Notes: generated from the letters alone by a model not told the origin. 33,411 nt of DNA from Actinocrinis puniceicyclus (GCF_018283645.1 NZ_JAGSXH010000068.1:1-33411), one strand, 5' to 3'. Positions 1 to 8,590 are shown, counted from the stretch's first letter. Program-made: numbers and translations.

Positions 1-1
1 G

Positions 2-637
2 GGTGCGGGCGCCAGTCCGAGCAGTAGTTCCACGATCATCACACCGGGAGCGGTCCCGACCGGTTCGCTGCCGCCGATAAATTCGTACCCTGTCACCGGG
101 CCGACCGCCTCGGGCACGGCGTCCGCGCCGGCCGGCGGGAGCGGCGGCAACGGCGCGGCGGGCGGTGGCGGCGGTTCCGGAACCGGCGGCGGCAGTGGCA
201 GCGGTTCGGGCTCGGTCGGTGGCGTGCCGGTGGGGTCGACCGGCTGCGTGCTGTCCGTCCAGGTTCAGCTGGACAAGACCTCGCCGAGCGGCCCGCCGGT
301 GTACGCCTCGGGCCAGGACCCGGCCTTCAACGTGATCCTGCGCAACCAGGGGACGGGCAACTGCCGCTTCGACGTCTCGGGCAAGGGCGTGGTGGTGACC
401 GTCACCTCCGTCGATTCGAATGCGCAGGTGTGGTCGAGCGCGATCTGCAACACCAGCAAGGAGGACTTGCGCGTGCTCGGGCCCGCGGACGGCTTCACCG
501 AGCCGGTGAAGTGGACCCGCGTGCAGTCCCCGGCGGGCTGCGCCGCCACACCTCAGCCGGTCGGCGCCGGCTCGTACGCGGTGACCGCGGCGGTGAGCGG
601 GGTGAGCGCGGCCTCGGTGCAGTTCACGCTTCAGTGA
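2..637 (+). CDS. C-terminal part of a secreted or membrane-anchored protein (5' end outside window)
   Basis: The reading frame is open from base 2 to the TGA at 635-637 (211 residues visible), so the gene starts upstream of the window. The first ~75 residues are low-complexity Gly/Ser/Ala/Pro/Thr linker. From about residue 78 there is a compact domain with three or more cysteines and alternating hydrophobic strands, ending in VQFTLQ, which looks like an Ig-like beta-sandwich (BsuPI/DUF4232-like is my loose comparison). A long linker plus a terminal beta-domain is typical of the outside part of single-pass actinobacterial membrane proteins and resembles the ectodomains of the genes at 3490-7079. 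It may be the tail of another such sensor, but the N-terminus that would decide this is missing. It converges on disA. Confidence 0.75.
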   Translation, partial: GAGASPSSSSTIITPGAVPTGSLPPINSYPVTGPTASGTASAPAGGSGGNGAAGGGGGSGTGGGSGSGSGSVGGVPVGSTGCVLSVQVQLDKTSPSGPPVYASGQDPAFNVILRNQGTGNCRFDVSGKGVVVTVTSVDSNAQVWSSAICNTSKEDLRVLGPADGFTEPVKWTRVQSPAGCAATPQPVGAGSYAVTAAVSGVSAASVQFTLQ

Positions 638-645
638 CGGCGCGG

Positions 646-700
646 GGTTCCGCGGGCGAAGCGGCCACGCGCGTCGATCGGCCGGTGCGCCGGCGGAACC
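646..700. terminator. Candidate bidirectional terminator between convergent genes
   Basis: Eight-base arms GGTTCCGC (646-653) and GCGGAACC (693-700) can pair around a loop. A competing smaller hairpin, GCCGG-TGCG-CCGGC, lies at 681-694. The element sits between the convergent stops at 637 and 716. No U-tract is seen, as is usual in high-GC actinobacteria. Confidence 0.35.
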
Positions 701-715
701 GGCGCGAACGCCGCG

Positions 716-1807
716 TCAGACGTAGCGCTCCAGGATCGAGGACTCGGCGAGGCGGGAGAGGCCCTCGCGCACGGTGCGTGCACGCGTCTCGCCGACTCCC
801 TCGACGGCCTGAAGGTCCGCGACGGAGGCCGCGAGCAGTTTCTGCAGTCCGCCGAAGTGCTCCACGAGCCGGTCGATCACCGTGCTGGGCAGCCGCGGGA
901 CCTTCGCCAGCAGCCGGTAGCCGCGCGGAGAGGCCGCCGAATCCAGCGTCTCGGCCGCGCCGCTGAATCCGAGCGCCTTGGCGACGGTGCCCAGCTCCAG
1001 CAGCTCGGGTCGGGTGAGGCGGTCGAGATCGTGCAGCGTGTCCTCGACCGTGCGGTGGCGTCGGCCGCCGCGCTCCGGAAGGTAGTCGCGCGCGACCAGC
1101 TCCCGCTCCGGTTCGACGCCGGCGACCAGCTCGTCGAGTTGCAGCTCGAGCAGCCTGCCGTCCACGCCGAGTTGCACGACATAGCCCTCGATCTCGACCG
1201 CGATCCGGCGCACCATCTCCAGCCGCTGTGCGACCTGGGCCACGTCGCGCGTGGTCACCAGGTCCTCGATCTCCAGCGCGGAGAGCGTCCCGGCGACTTC
1301 GTCCAGGCGCAGTTTGTAGCGCTCGAGCGTGGCCAGGGCCTGGTTCGCCTTGGACAGGATGACCCCGGAGTCCTCCAGCACGGTGCGCTTCTCGTCGTGG
1401 TAGAGCGCGATCAGCCGCATCGACTGGCTGACCGAGACCACGGGGAAGCCGGTCTGCCGATTCACGCGCTCCGCGGTGCGGTGCCGCGTGCCGGTCTCGA
1501 CGGTCGGGATGGCCGGATCCGGCACGAACTGCACGCCGGCGCGCACGATCCGGGTGCAGTCGCGGTCCAGCACCACTCCGCCGTCCATCTTGCACAGCTC
1601 GCGCAGCCGGGTCGCGGAGAACTCCACGTCGAGCACGAAGCCGCCGGTACAGATGCTCTCGACGGTCCTGTCGAAGCCCAGCACGATCAGGGCGCCGGTG
1701 TTGCCGCGCAGGATGCGCTCGAGGCCGTCGCGCAGCGGCGTGCCGGGGGCGAGCGCCGCCAAGGTGGCGCGCTGCGTGTGATCCGCGGCGCGTTCGTGGG
1801 CAGCCAT
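716..1807 (-). CDS. disA: DNA integrity scanning protein DisA, diadenylate cyclase
   Basis: DisA condenses two ATP into cyclic di-AMP and couples this to scanning DNA for branched structures. The 363-residue length fits the family. The N-terminal DAC domain (about 1-140) has the RHR motif at 108-110 (TGTRHRT). The usual DGA motif reads D75-G76-G77. A helical linker follows, then a C-terminal helix-hairpin-helix DNA-binding part (about 295-363, with [12 protein letters not shown]). The ATG at 1807 was chosen because an AGGAG ribosome-binding site lies a few bases upstream and the family N-terminus begins here; the frame stays open further upstream within radA. It lies 59 bases downstream of radA on the same strand, so the two are probably co-transcribed. 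In the families as known, RadA and DisA work on the same recombination intermediates. Confidence 0.95.
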   Translation of the reverse strand: MAAHERAADHTQRATLAALAPGTPLRDGLERILRGNTGALIVLGFDRTVESICTGGFVLDVEFSATRLRELCKMDGGVVLDRDCTRIVRAGVQFVPDPAIPTVETGTRHRTAERVNRQTGFPVVSVSQSMRLIALYHDEKRTVLEDSGVILSKANQALATLERYKLRLDEVAGTLSALEIEDLVTTRDVAQVAQRLEMVRRIAVEIEGYVVQLGVDGRLLELQLDELVAGVEPERELVARDYLPERGGRRHRTVEDTLHDLDRLTRPELLELGTVAKALGFSGAAETLDSAASPRGYRLLAKVPRLPSTVIDRLVEHFGGLQKLLAASVADLQAVEGVGETRARTVREGLSRLAESSILERYV

Positions 1808-1866
1808 GGCGCTCCTGGTCGCAGGGACGGTGTTCGTCGGGGGCTTCGTCGATACTGTTCCCAAGT

Positions 1867-3267
1867 TTACCGGTTGATCATCTGATGAAGTGTGGCCAGG
1901 GCGTCCGCGATGTCTGCGAACTCGACTATCCGCATCCCGTCCGGAACCTTGGGCGCTTCCTGCCCCTCTGCGACCCGCGGGACCAGCGCGGTGCGGAACC
2001 CGAGCCTGGCCGCTTCGGACAGTCTCCGGTTCAGGCCGGTGACCGGCCGCACCTCCCCGGCGAGCCCGACCTCGCCGAAGGCGACGACGGCTGCGGGCAG
2101 CGGCCGGTCCATCGTGCCGGTGGCCATCGCGAGCGCGACCGCGAGATCCGCGGCCGGGTCCACCAGGCGCACGCCGCCGACGGTGGCCGCGAACACGTCG
2201 TGCTTGCCGAGCGGGACGCGCCCGCGCCGTTCGAGCACCGCCATGACCATGGAGACCCGCGAGGAGTCCAGGCCCGAGGTGGCGCGCCGCGGCTGCGGCA
2301 GGTTCGACTGCGCGACGAGCGCCTGCACCTCGCACACGAGCGGGCGGCGGCCTTCCAGGGTGACCGTGACGCAGGTCCCGGACACCGGTTCGGTCCGCCG
2401 GGTCAGGAAGAGACCGGACGGGTCGGGCAGGCCCCTGATACCGGAGTCGTGCATCTCGAAGCAGCCGATCTCGTCGGTCGGCCCGTAACGGTTCTTGATC
2501 GCGCGCACCAGCCGCAACGGGGAGTGCCGGTCGCCCTCGAACTGGAGGACCACGTCCACGAGGTGCTCCAGCACCCGCGGCCCGGCGATCGAACCGTCCT
2601 TGGTGACGTGCCCGACCAGGATCACGGCCAGGTCCCGCTCCTTGGCGACCCGGATGAGCGCGGCGCTGACCTCGCGGACCTGGGTGACGCCGCCGGGTAC
2701 GCCGTCGACCTGCGCCGAGGCGACGGTCTGCACCGAGTCGAGGACCAGGAGGCTCGGCCGCACCTGTTCGATGTGGCCGAGCACGGCGGCCAGGTCCGTC
2801 TCGGCGGCGAGGTACAGGTCGGGGGCCACGGCGCCGATCCGGTCGGCGCGGAGCCGCACCTGCGCCGTGGACTCCTCGCCGGTGACCACCAGGACCGGCC
2901 GGTCCGGCGAGGCGCCGGCCGCGGCGACCTCAAGCAGCAGCGTGGACTTGCCCACCCCGGGCTCGCCGGCCAGCAGGATCACGGCGCCGGGCACGATACC
3001 GCCGCCGAGGACGCGGTCGAGTTCGGGTACACCGGTCGGCCGGGCCTTCGCGGTGGCCGCATCCACCTGGCCGATCGGGCGGGCCGGCGTGGTGACCGGC
3101 CCGGCCTTGACGGTGTGGGGCTTGGGCGCGCCGATCTCCTCGACGGTGCCCCATGCCTGGCATTCGGGGCAGCGACCGACCCACTTGACCGTGGTCATAC
3201 CGCACTCGCCGCAGCGGAACCCGTCGCGTGGTGCGGTGGAGCGGGCAGATCGTGTCGTCGACGCCAT
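1867..3267 (-). CDS. radA: DNA repair protein RadA (Sms), branch-migration ATPase
   Basis: RadA is a hexameric RecA-like ATPase that drives branch migration in recombination and processes stalled forks. The 466 residues show a C4 zinc finger (C19, C22, C33, C36), Walker [10 protein letters not shown] at 101-109, Walker B LLVLDS near 173-178, and the RadA-specific motif, here KNRYG at 258-262 instead of the common KNRFG. A Lon-protease-like C-terminal domain follows (about 290-460). The ATG at 3267 gives the normal N-terminus just before the zinc finger. TACCGT lies 8 bases upstream of it, so the transcript may be leaderless, although an AGGGA could also act as a weak ribosome-binding site. 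The gene is followed by disA and is divergent from the gene at 3490. Confidence 0.95.
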   Translation of the reverse strand: MASTTRSARSTAPRDGFRCGECGMTTVKWVGRCPECQAWGTVEEIGAPKPHTVKAGPVTTPARPIGQVDAATAKARPTGVPELDRVLGGGIVPGAVILLAGEPGVGKSTLLLEVAAAGASPDRPVLVVTGEESTAQVRLRADRIGAVAPDLYLAAETDLAAVLGHIEQVRPSLLVLDSVQTVASAQVDGVPGGVTQVREVSAALIRVAKERDLAVILVGHVTKDGSIAGPRVLEHLVDVVLQFEGDRHSPLRLVRAIKNRYGPTDEIGCFEMHDSGIRGLPDPSGLFLTRRTEPVSGTCVTVTLEGRRPLVCEVQALVAQSNLPQPRRATSGLDSSRVSMVMAVLERRGRVPLGKHDVFAATVGGVRLVDPAADLAVALAMATGTMDRPLPAAVVAFGEVGLAGEVRPVTGLNRRLSEAARLGFRTALVPRVAEGQEAPKVPDGMRIVEFADIADALATLHQMINR

Positions 3268-3275
3268 GGTCCCTG

Positions 3276-3281
3276 ACGGTA
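3276..3281 (-). promoter_or_regulatory. -10 element of radA, leaderless type
   Basis: TACCGT on the minus strand ends 8 bases before the radA ATG. That spacing places transcription initiation at or next to the start codon. Confidence 0.5.
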
Positions 3282-3321
3282 GCGGGTCGTGGGGACACCG
3301 CGTCCGCCGATACCTCGTGGC

Positions 3322-3330
3322 TGTGGATAA
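3322..3330 (-). promoter_or_regulatory. DnaA-box-like 9-mer in the radA upstream region
   Basis: TTATCCACA on the minus strand is a perfect match to the classical DnaA box. It lies about 55 bases upstream of the radA start in the divergent region with the gene at 3490. It is a single site, so binding is only a possibility. Confidence 0.35.
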
Positions 3331-3476
3331 ACCCGTCGTGCCGCGAGCGGCCCGAATCTGATGCGCGATCAGGTGGTGCTCGGCCGGTGACCGGCATTGC
3401 GGTGCAATTGTCTGTTTCAGGACGTTTTGCGGCCCCGAGTTTGGCTGTGTAGTGGAAGTCAAATCACCCTATGGCT

Positions 3477-3482
3477 TACCTT
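3477..3482 (+). promoter_or_regulatory. -10 element of the sigma-like gene at 3490
   Basis: TACCTT is followed by 7 bases and the GTG at 3490. No Shine-Dalgarno sequence precedes that GTG, which supports a leaderless start. I see no clear -35 element. Confidence 0.5.
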
Positions 3483-3489
3483 GCCTTCC

Positions 3490-4746
3490 GTGACTGACCG
3501 CGAATTGGTTACCGCACTGAGGGCTGGCGACCGGCTCGCGGCCGGCCAAATCTATGACATATACGGAACGCGACTGTACGCGTACTGTCACGAACTGCTC
3601 GGGGACCACAAGGTTGCCGGCGACGCGTTGCGGGACGCCTTCATCGTGGCGGTCAATCGCATTCGCGAGCTGCGTCAGCCCGATGAGCTCGGGGCGTGGC
3701 TCTACGCGCTGACGCGCGCCGAGTGTCATCGCGTCGGAGTCAGCGAGGAGGTCCCGGCGGACGCGGGCGACGCGGCGCGCGGAGACCGGCTCGCCCGGCT
3801 TACGCTCGACTGTTACGCGATGCTGCCGCCGGAGACCCGCGAGGTCCTGGACCTGGCTTTCCGGCACCGCCTCGTGGACACCGACCTGGCGCGGGTGCTC
3901 GGGATCTCCGAGCAGGAGGCGACGGATCAGGTCGGGGTGGCGCAGGCGGACCTTGAGCATGCGCTGCTCGTCGTGCTGGCCGCGCGCACAGGTGACCCGA
4001 AGTGCCAGGAGGCGGCGGAGCTGGGGCGCAGGTTCGACCAGCTCGATGGCCGCGGCGTGGCTGCCTGGGTGCAGTCGGCGATACGGCATGTCGAGAAGTG
4101 CACCGTCTGCAGCGCGACCGTGAAGAACCGCCGGCCGCTGCGCTTGTTCGAGGAGTTGCCGCATTCGTTCATGCCGCCGGGCGTGCGTTCCCGGGTGCTG
4201 GAGAGCCTGCGTGATCCGGCCGGCGCGGCGTTCGCGGCGCGGATCGCGGAGCGGGCCGGCCGGTTCGACGAGAACGGTTTTCCGCTGGCCGGCGCGCGTG
4301 GCGGCGCGAGAGGGGGGCGCAAGTGGCTGGTGCCGGCCGGTTTCGCGGCGGCGGTTGCGGCTCTCGGCGTGCTGCTGTACGTGATGGTGGGCCAGCATTC
4401 GCCCCCGACCAGCCCGGCCGCGAACGCGACCGGCGGTGCCAGCGCGTCGGCGAGTATGACGAACAGCGCGACTCCCACGGATCTACTGCTGCCCTTGACG
4501 CCCTCCGCATCCGCTTCCACGTCGGCATCGGTATCGGCTTCGCCCTCTGCTCAAACGTCGGTTCCGGCGGCCCAGATGACGACGCCGCGGTCGGTCACCA
4601 CGACCACGCCGCCGTCCAAGCCGACCACGAAGCCGCCGTCGAACCCGCCGACGACCACGTCGAGCACACCGCCGACGACACCGTCCTCATCGCCGACTAC
4701 ACCATCTGCGCCCGCGTCTCCGTCGGCTAGCAGCACTACTCCCTGA
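3490..4746 (+). CDS. Membrane-anchored sigma-70-like protein with anti-sigma-like motif
   Basis: The protein has 418 residues. Residues about 1-75 resemble sigma-70 region 2 (TALRAGDRLAAG, LYAYCHELLGD, GAWLYALTRAECHR). Residues about 105-160 resemble region 4 (LPPETREVLDLAF, then an HTH-like LARVLGISEQEA). A zinc-type H200-x3-C204-x2-C207 motif as in ZAS anti-sigma domains follows, then a segment containing PPGVRSRVLESLRDP, a membrane helix at about 279-301, and a Ser/Thr/Pro-rich outer tail. The modules suggest a one-polypeptide sigma/anti-sigma membrane sensor, but the region-2 acidic surface is diverged, so true sigma activity is unproven. GTG 3490 was chosen from the -10 spacing; TTG 3481 in frame is an alternative. 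The next gene is a paralogue. Confidence 0.75.
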   Translation: MTDRELVTALRAGDRLAAGQIYDIYGTRLYAYCHELLGDHKVAGDALRDAFIVAVNRIRELRQPDELGAWLYALTRAECHRVGVSEEVPADAGDAARGDRLARLTLDCYAMLPPETREVLDLAFRHRLVDTDLARVLGISEQEATDQVGVAQADLEHALLVVLAARTGDPKCQEAAELGRRFDQLDGRGVAAWVQSAIRHVEKCTVCSATVKNRRPLRLFEELPHSFMPPGVRSRVLESLRDPAGAAFAARIAERAGRFDENGFPLAGARGGARGGRKWLVPAGFAAAVAALGVLLYVMVGQHSPPTSPAANATGGASASASMTNSATPTDLLLPLTPSASASTSASVSASPSAQTSVPAAQMTTPRSVTTTTPPSKPTTKPPSNPPTTTSSTPPTTPSSSPTTPSAPASPSASSTTP

Positions 4747-4824
4747 CCCGAGTTCGGCAAAGCTCACCCGCGTGAGTGGTTCTACGGTCATGCGTTGTCA
4801 CTCACTCGGGCGATAGACCAGCGA

Positions 4825-4858
4825 GTACGGCATGTCGGCATGCGGTACCGCATACCGT
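4825..4858 (+). promoter_or_regulatory. Palindromic operator candidate overlapping the -10 element of the gene at 4866
   Basis: ATGCGGTACCGCAT (4840-4853) is a perfect 14-base palindrome. It extends to 22 bases with one mismatched pair (4836-4857). CGGCATG occurs as a direct repeat at 4828-4834 and 4836-4842. The palindrome covers most of the -10 hexamer TACCGT (4853-4858), which lies 7 bases before GTG 4866. This arrangement suits a repressor or autoregulator; the protein that binds is unknown. Confidence 0.45.
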
Positions 4859-4865
4859 CACCCTC

Positions 4866-7079
4866 GTGAAGGCTGACGATTCCCGCGACAGGTGGCACGC
4901 CGAAGATCCCGGCGCGCTCGACGTGCTCGGCAAGCCGCTGCGGACCGAGCCGTTCCGTCCGACCGGCGACGCGGCAGACGGCTGGGGTCGAGCTGCGGCC
5001 TACGACGCATACGGGGACGGCCTGCACACGTACGCGATCTGGTCACTCGGCGACCACGATGCCGCGGTCGACGCGCTCTACTGCGCGTTCGTCATCGCGG
5101 ACCGGAATGTCACGCAACTGCGGCAGCCAGACCACATCCAACCCTGGCTCTACGCGATCCTCCGGCACGAGTGCCACCTGCGCAGCGCCGCACCCCGTGA
5201 TTCCGCCGCCGATCCGGCACCGGTCTCCTGGAGGCTGCACCCTCCGGCCGGCGCCGCGGATCCGACCGGGTCGCTGGCGGCGCTGGAGCGCAACCTGCGT
5301 CGCGCCGAGTTCCACTCGCTGGAGTGGCCCGAATCCGAGGGACTGGACCCGGCGCACCGCGAAATCCTGGAACTGACCATCCGGCACGGCCTCGACAGCA
5401 ACGGCCTCGGGCTGGTGCTCGGGCTGGGACAGGGCGCGGCCCGCGGCCGAGAGACCGAGGCGGCGGGCGATGGCGATGGCGACGGCGCCGACGCCCCCGG
5501 CTTCGGCGTGCTCGCGGACGCGTGGCGCGAACTGGAACGCTCACTAGCCGCCGCGGCCGTCGCGAAAGCGTCGCGAGAACACTGCGCGCGACTCGCCGAA
5601 CTGACCCGCGATTGGCCCGGTCGCCTCACGGCGCGGTTGCGGACGCCGCTTACCGATCACGTCGACGCGTGCACACGTTGCCAGCATTACCTGCACACAG
5701 TCATCGGCACTCCATCCGCGCCGACGATCCTGCCTTTCATCGCCGCGCCGCGCTCGCTGCGCAAGCTCGTCCTGGCCGAGTTGCGCGACCCGGACCTGGC
5801 CTCACGCGCCGGCGTCGACCACGACCTGATCGCCGCCCGGATCCGGCGCTTCACGCCGGACGGCTTCCCCAAGACCCCGCCGTCACCGCCCGGACGCGGC
5901 CGCGCCGGCCGCCGAGCCGCAGCACCTCGGTCCGGCGCGGCGCGCCCCGGGCGGACCGAGCCGCCGCCGGACGTCACCGCACCGGTGATCGTCCCCGACG
6001 TGAAGACGGGACGCGTCGTCGAACACCGCGCGGACACCGCCGCACCGCGCGTCTGGCCGCAGGCTGAAAAGAGCTTTGACGCGGAGTCAGCGGACTTCTA
6101 CTGCGCGCCGGGCAGTTGGGCTGCCCGCGTGCTGCCCCCGGACGTGAATGCGCACACCCCGTCGGTGCAACTCGCGGACGTGCGCGTCGTGAATGCGTAT
6201 CCTGCCGTCCCCGGCAACCAGCCCCGTCCGGCGCGGCGCAGACCGCGACCCCTGCGGCAGGCGGTGCTCTCCGCCGTGGCGCTCACCGCGGTCGGTGCCG
6301 CCGCGGCGACCGCGAGCGCGCTGCTCGGGACCGACTCGGACGGTCACACGACGCGGCTCTCGGAATCCACCCCGTCGCAGGGCTCTGTGAGCGTTCCCGG
6401 GGGTGGCGGCCGGCTGACCGCTTCCGTGAGCTCGGCGCCGCTGCCGGCCGCCTCATCGTCAGCCGGCGTGTTGAAGGTGCGTCGTACCGGCGTCCGCGCA
6501 CCCGGGGCCGCCGCCGGAGACCCGAGCGATCCGGCGGGCGGCGCACCGGATCCCGGTTCCGGCCCGGCCTCCGGCCCGAGCGCGGCAGCCGCCGACTTCC
6601 ACGTCAGCGTCAACCAGCGTGCCGCGGACCCGAACAGCGTGACCATCCTGCTGCGCAACACCGGCAGCGCGCCGGTGTCCTGGCAGGCGACGCCGCAGGA
6701 CTCCTGGATCGTGCTCAGCCGCGGTTCCGGCACGCTCGACGGCGGGCAGTCCCTGACGATCACCGCGACGGCCACAGCCGCGGCCCCGACCGGGCCGTGG
6801 ACCAGCAAGGTCGCGTTCGCACCGGGCGGCTCGGTGGTGGTGTTTCAGGGCGGGAGCAGCGACGCATCCAGCGCGCCGGCGAGCCCGTCGGCCTCCGGCG
6901 GCGCGACAGGTTCGACGCCGCCCGGCAGCCCGTCCGGCGGATCGACCGCGCCCGCGCCCCCGACCGCCGACGCCTCGGCGCACAGCGCGCACCCGGCGGC
7001 GGCGCGACTCACGCACACCGTCGCCTTGAGAAGAGGCGGCAGCCGGGGATCGGCCCCGTCGTCGCCGGCCGCCGCATAG
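4866..7079 (+). CDS. Large membrane-anchored sigma-70-like protein with BACON-like ectodomain
   Basis: This 737-residue paralogue of the preceding gene has the same module order: a region-2-like segment (about 41-106, ending PWLYAILRHECHLR), a region-4-like segment (LDPAHREILELTIRHGL, then a degenerate HTH interrupted by a Gly/Asp-rich insert), H265-x3-C269-x2-C272, an LRDPDLASRAG segment matching the LRDP segment of the neighbour, and a long Pro/Arg-rich linker. A membrane helix lies at about 466-486. The outside part is Ser/Pro-rich and holds a beta-sandwich at about 575-662 (SWIVLSRGSGTLDGGQSL), which resembles BACON-type domains. GTG 4866 is supported by TACCGT 7 bases upstream; the frame is open to 4776. 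The sigma-like part is more degenerate than in the neighbour, so it may regulate rather than direct RNA polymerase. Function is inferred. Confidence 0.72.
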   Translation: MKADDSRDRWHAEDPGALDVLGKPLRTEPFRPTGDAADGWGRAAAYDAYGDGLHTYAIWSLGDHDAAVDALYCAFVIADRNVTQLRQPDHIQPWLYAILRHECHLRSAAPRDSAADPAPVSWRLHPPAGAADPTGSLAALERNLRRAEFHSLEWPESEGLDPAHREILELTIRHGLDSNGLGLVLGLGQGAARGRETEAAGDGDGDGADAPGFGVLADAWRELERSLAAAAVAKASREHCARLAELTRDWPGRLTARLRTPLTDHVDACTRCQHYLHTVIGTPSAPTILPFIAAPRSLRKLVLAELRDPDLASRAGVDHDLIAARIRRFTPDGFPKTPPSPPGRGRAGRRAAAPRSGAARPGRTEPPPDVTAPVIVPDVKTGRVVEHRADTAAPRVWPQAEKSFDAESADFYCAPGSWAARVLPPDVNAHTPSVQLADVRVVNAYPAVPGNQPRPARRRPRPLRQAVLSAVALTAVGAAAATASALLGTDSDGHTTRLSESTPSQGSVSVPGGGGRLTASVSSAPLPAASSSAGVLKVRRTGVRAPGAAAGDPSDPAGGAPDPGSGPASGPSAAAADFHVSVNQRAADPNSVTILLRNTGSAPVSWQATPQDSWIVLSRGSGTLDGGQSLTITATATAAAPTGPWTSKVAFAPGGSVVVFQGGSSDASSAPASPSASGGATGSTPPGSPSGGSTAPAPPTADASAHSAHPAAARLTHTVALRRGGSRGSAPSSPAAA

Positions 7080-7132
7080 CCGCGCCGAACCCGTGCCGGT
7101 TCACACCCGGCGCCCGCGCGCGGCTCCCGGCT

Positions 7133-7888
7133 TCAGCGAACCGAGGCCGGGTGCGGCGCGAGCGGTTCCTTCGACGCCAGATGCGAGGCGCACAGTGCGG
7201 CGAGCGTTTCGTAAGCGGCCCGTCCCATCAGCTCGATGAGCTCCGCCTCGTACGACACGTACACTGGATCGGAGGCCGTGTGCGCCTCCGTGTTCCCGGT
7301 GCACCACCAGTTCAGGTCGTGGCCGCCGGGACCCCAGCCGCGCCGGTCGTACTCGCCGATCGTGATCAGCAGCACCTTGCTGTCGTCCGGGCGCTGGATC
7401 CAGTCGTAGGTGCGCCGGATCGGCAGCTGCCAGCACACATCCGGCTTGGTCTCCAGCGGATGGCGACCCTCGCGCAGCGCCAGGGCGTGCAGCGCGCAAC
7501 CCGCGCCGCCGGGGAACCCGGGCCGGTTGAGGAAGATGCAGGCACCCTCCTGTACACGAGTCTGCCGGTCGCCGTCCGGGTCGATCTCGGTGATCGCCAG
7601 CCGGCCGCCGCGCCGGGCCGCCTCGCGGTGGAACTGCCAGGTGTCCGCGGTCAGCCGGCGCGCGGCCTCGCGCACCCGCTTCTCGTCGGCGGCGTCCGAG
7701 TAATGCGCGCCGAGCGTGCAGCAGCCGTCGGCGGGCCGGTCCGCGTGAATGCCCTGACAGCCAGAGCCCCAGATGCACCGCCAGCGCGAGCAGAGCCAGG
7801 TCAAGTCCGCGCGGAAAACCTGCTCGGGGTTGTCCGGATCGGGGAACTCGACCCAGGCTCTGGGGAAGTCGAGGTTTACTTCGGGCAC
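7133..7888 (-). CDS. Conserved Cys-rich actinobacterial protein of unknown function
   Basis: The protein has 251 residues with no signal peptide or membrane segment. Cysteines cluster at 33, 38, 44, 56, 57, 116, 130, 151 and 195, in contexts such as [25 protein letters not shown] and WWCTGN. I recognise it as a widely conserved actinobacterial protein without assigned function. The cysteines suggest a metal or Fe-S site, with a loose resemblance to YkgJ-type clusters; this is inference. The start is GTG 7888: TAGGCT lies 6 bases upstream and there is no Shine-Dalgarno, so it is probably leaderless. It converges with the gene at 4866 and is divergent from the ECF gene at 8042. Confidence 0.8.
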   Translation of the reverse strand: MPEVNLDFPRAWVEFPDPDNPEQVFRADLTWLCSRWRCIWGSGCQGIHADRPADGCCTLGAHYSDAADEKRVREAARRLTADTWQFHREAARRGGRLAITEIDPDGDRQTRVQEGACIFLNRPGFPGGAGCALHALALREGRHPLETKPDVCWQLPIRRTYDWIQRPDDSKVLLITIGEYDRRGWGPGGHDLNWWCTGNTEAHTASDPVYVSYEAELIELMGRAAYETLAALCASHLASKEPLAPHPASVR

Positions 7889-7894
7889 AGGTCA

Positions 7895-7900
7895 AGCCTA
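7895..7900 (-). promoter_or_regulatory. -10 element of the Cys-rich gene
   Basis: TAGGCT on the minus strand is followed by 6 bases and the GTG at 7888. Confidence 0.5.
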
Positions 7901-8041
7901 AGAGCGCCCCGGCGGTCCGACCATATGCCGCGCCGGAAAAAACGCCGCACCGAGTGCAACCGGACCTCGCCTTCAGGCGTGAGTTCACGACGGCGTCGTG
8001 GACGTCGCAGGGCGGCGAGGGGATCGAGGAGGGGGGAGGCG

Positions 8042-8584
8042 ATGGGTGATGAGCTCGGATTCGACGAGTTCTACGCCGCATCGTTCCGGAGACTGGTAGG
8101 CCAGCTCTACGCGATGACGGGGAGCTTGGCCGACTCGGAGGATGCGGTTCAAGAGGCATATGCACGTGCCTGGCAACGATGGGACAAGGTACGCGAGTAC
8201 GGCGCTCCCGAGGCTTGGATCAGGACAGTCGCCTACCGGATAGCGGTTTCCGCGGGGCGCAAGGCGAAGAACCGACTGCTGGCGCACGGCAGACACGGCG
8301 AGGGCCGGGGGTTCTCGCCCGGCCTGAGCCCCGACCATCTCGCGCTGATGTCCGCGCTGCGCAGGATCTCCGCCGACCAGCGGCGTGTGATCGTGTTGCA
8401 CTACCTCGTCGGCCTTTCGGTCGACGAGATCGCGGACGAGACCGCGTCGCCCGCCGGAACGGTCAAAGCATGGCTGTCCAGGGGGCGCAAAGCCATGGCG
8501 CCGTACGTATCCGAGTTCGCCGACACTGCGCCCGGAACCCTTCAGACGAAGACGATCCTGCGCACCGAAGCCGGAGAGGAGTAG
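8042..8584 (+). CDS. SigE-family ECF RNA polymerase sigma factor
   Basis: A 180-residue two-domain sigma factor that would redirect RNA polymerase to a stress or envelope regulon. Region 2 covers about 5-75 (FDEFYAASFRRLVGQLYAMTG, DSEDAVQEAYARAWQRW, APEAWIRTVAYR). Region 4 covers about 115-170 (ISADQRRVIVLHYLVGLSVDEIA, then SPAGTVKAWLSRGRKAM). It fits the actinobacterial SigE/SigL-type ECF group. ATG 8042 follows AGGAGG by 9 bases in a purine-rich leader. Only 6 bases separate its stop from the next gene, a membrane protein, so the two form an operon of sigma factor and probable regulator. Confidence 0.92.
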   Translation: MGDELGFDEFYAASFRRLVGQLYAMTGSLADSEDAVQEAYARAWQRWDKVREYGAPEAWIRTVAYRIAVSAGRKAKNRLLAHGRHGEGRGFSPGLSPDHLALMSALRRISADQRRVIVLHYLVGLSVDEIADETASPAGTVKAWLSRGRKAMAPYVSEFADTAPGTLQTKTILRTEAGEE

Positions 8585-8590
8585 AGACCG

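Noticed and set aside
2482-2496. KNRYG instead of KNRFG in RadA as a sign of lost function
   Set aside because: Phe to Tyr is conservative, and the zinc finger and Walker motifs are intact.
857-3276. Long plus-strand frames opposite disA and radA
   Set aside because: They are antisense shadows of two well-recognised genes, with Arg/Gly/His-rich sequences and no family resemblance.
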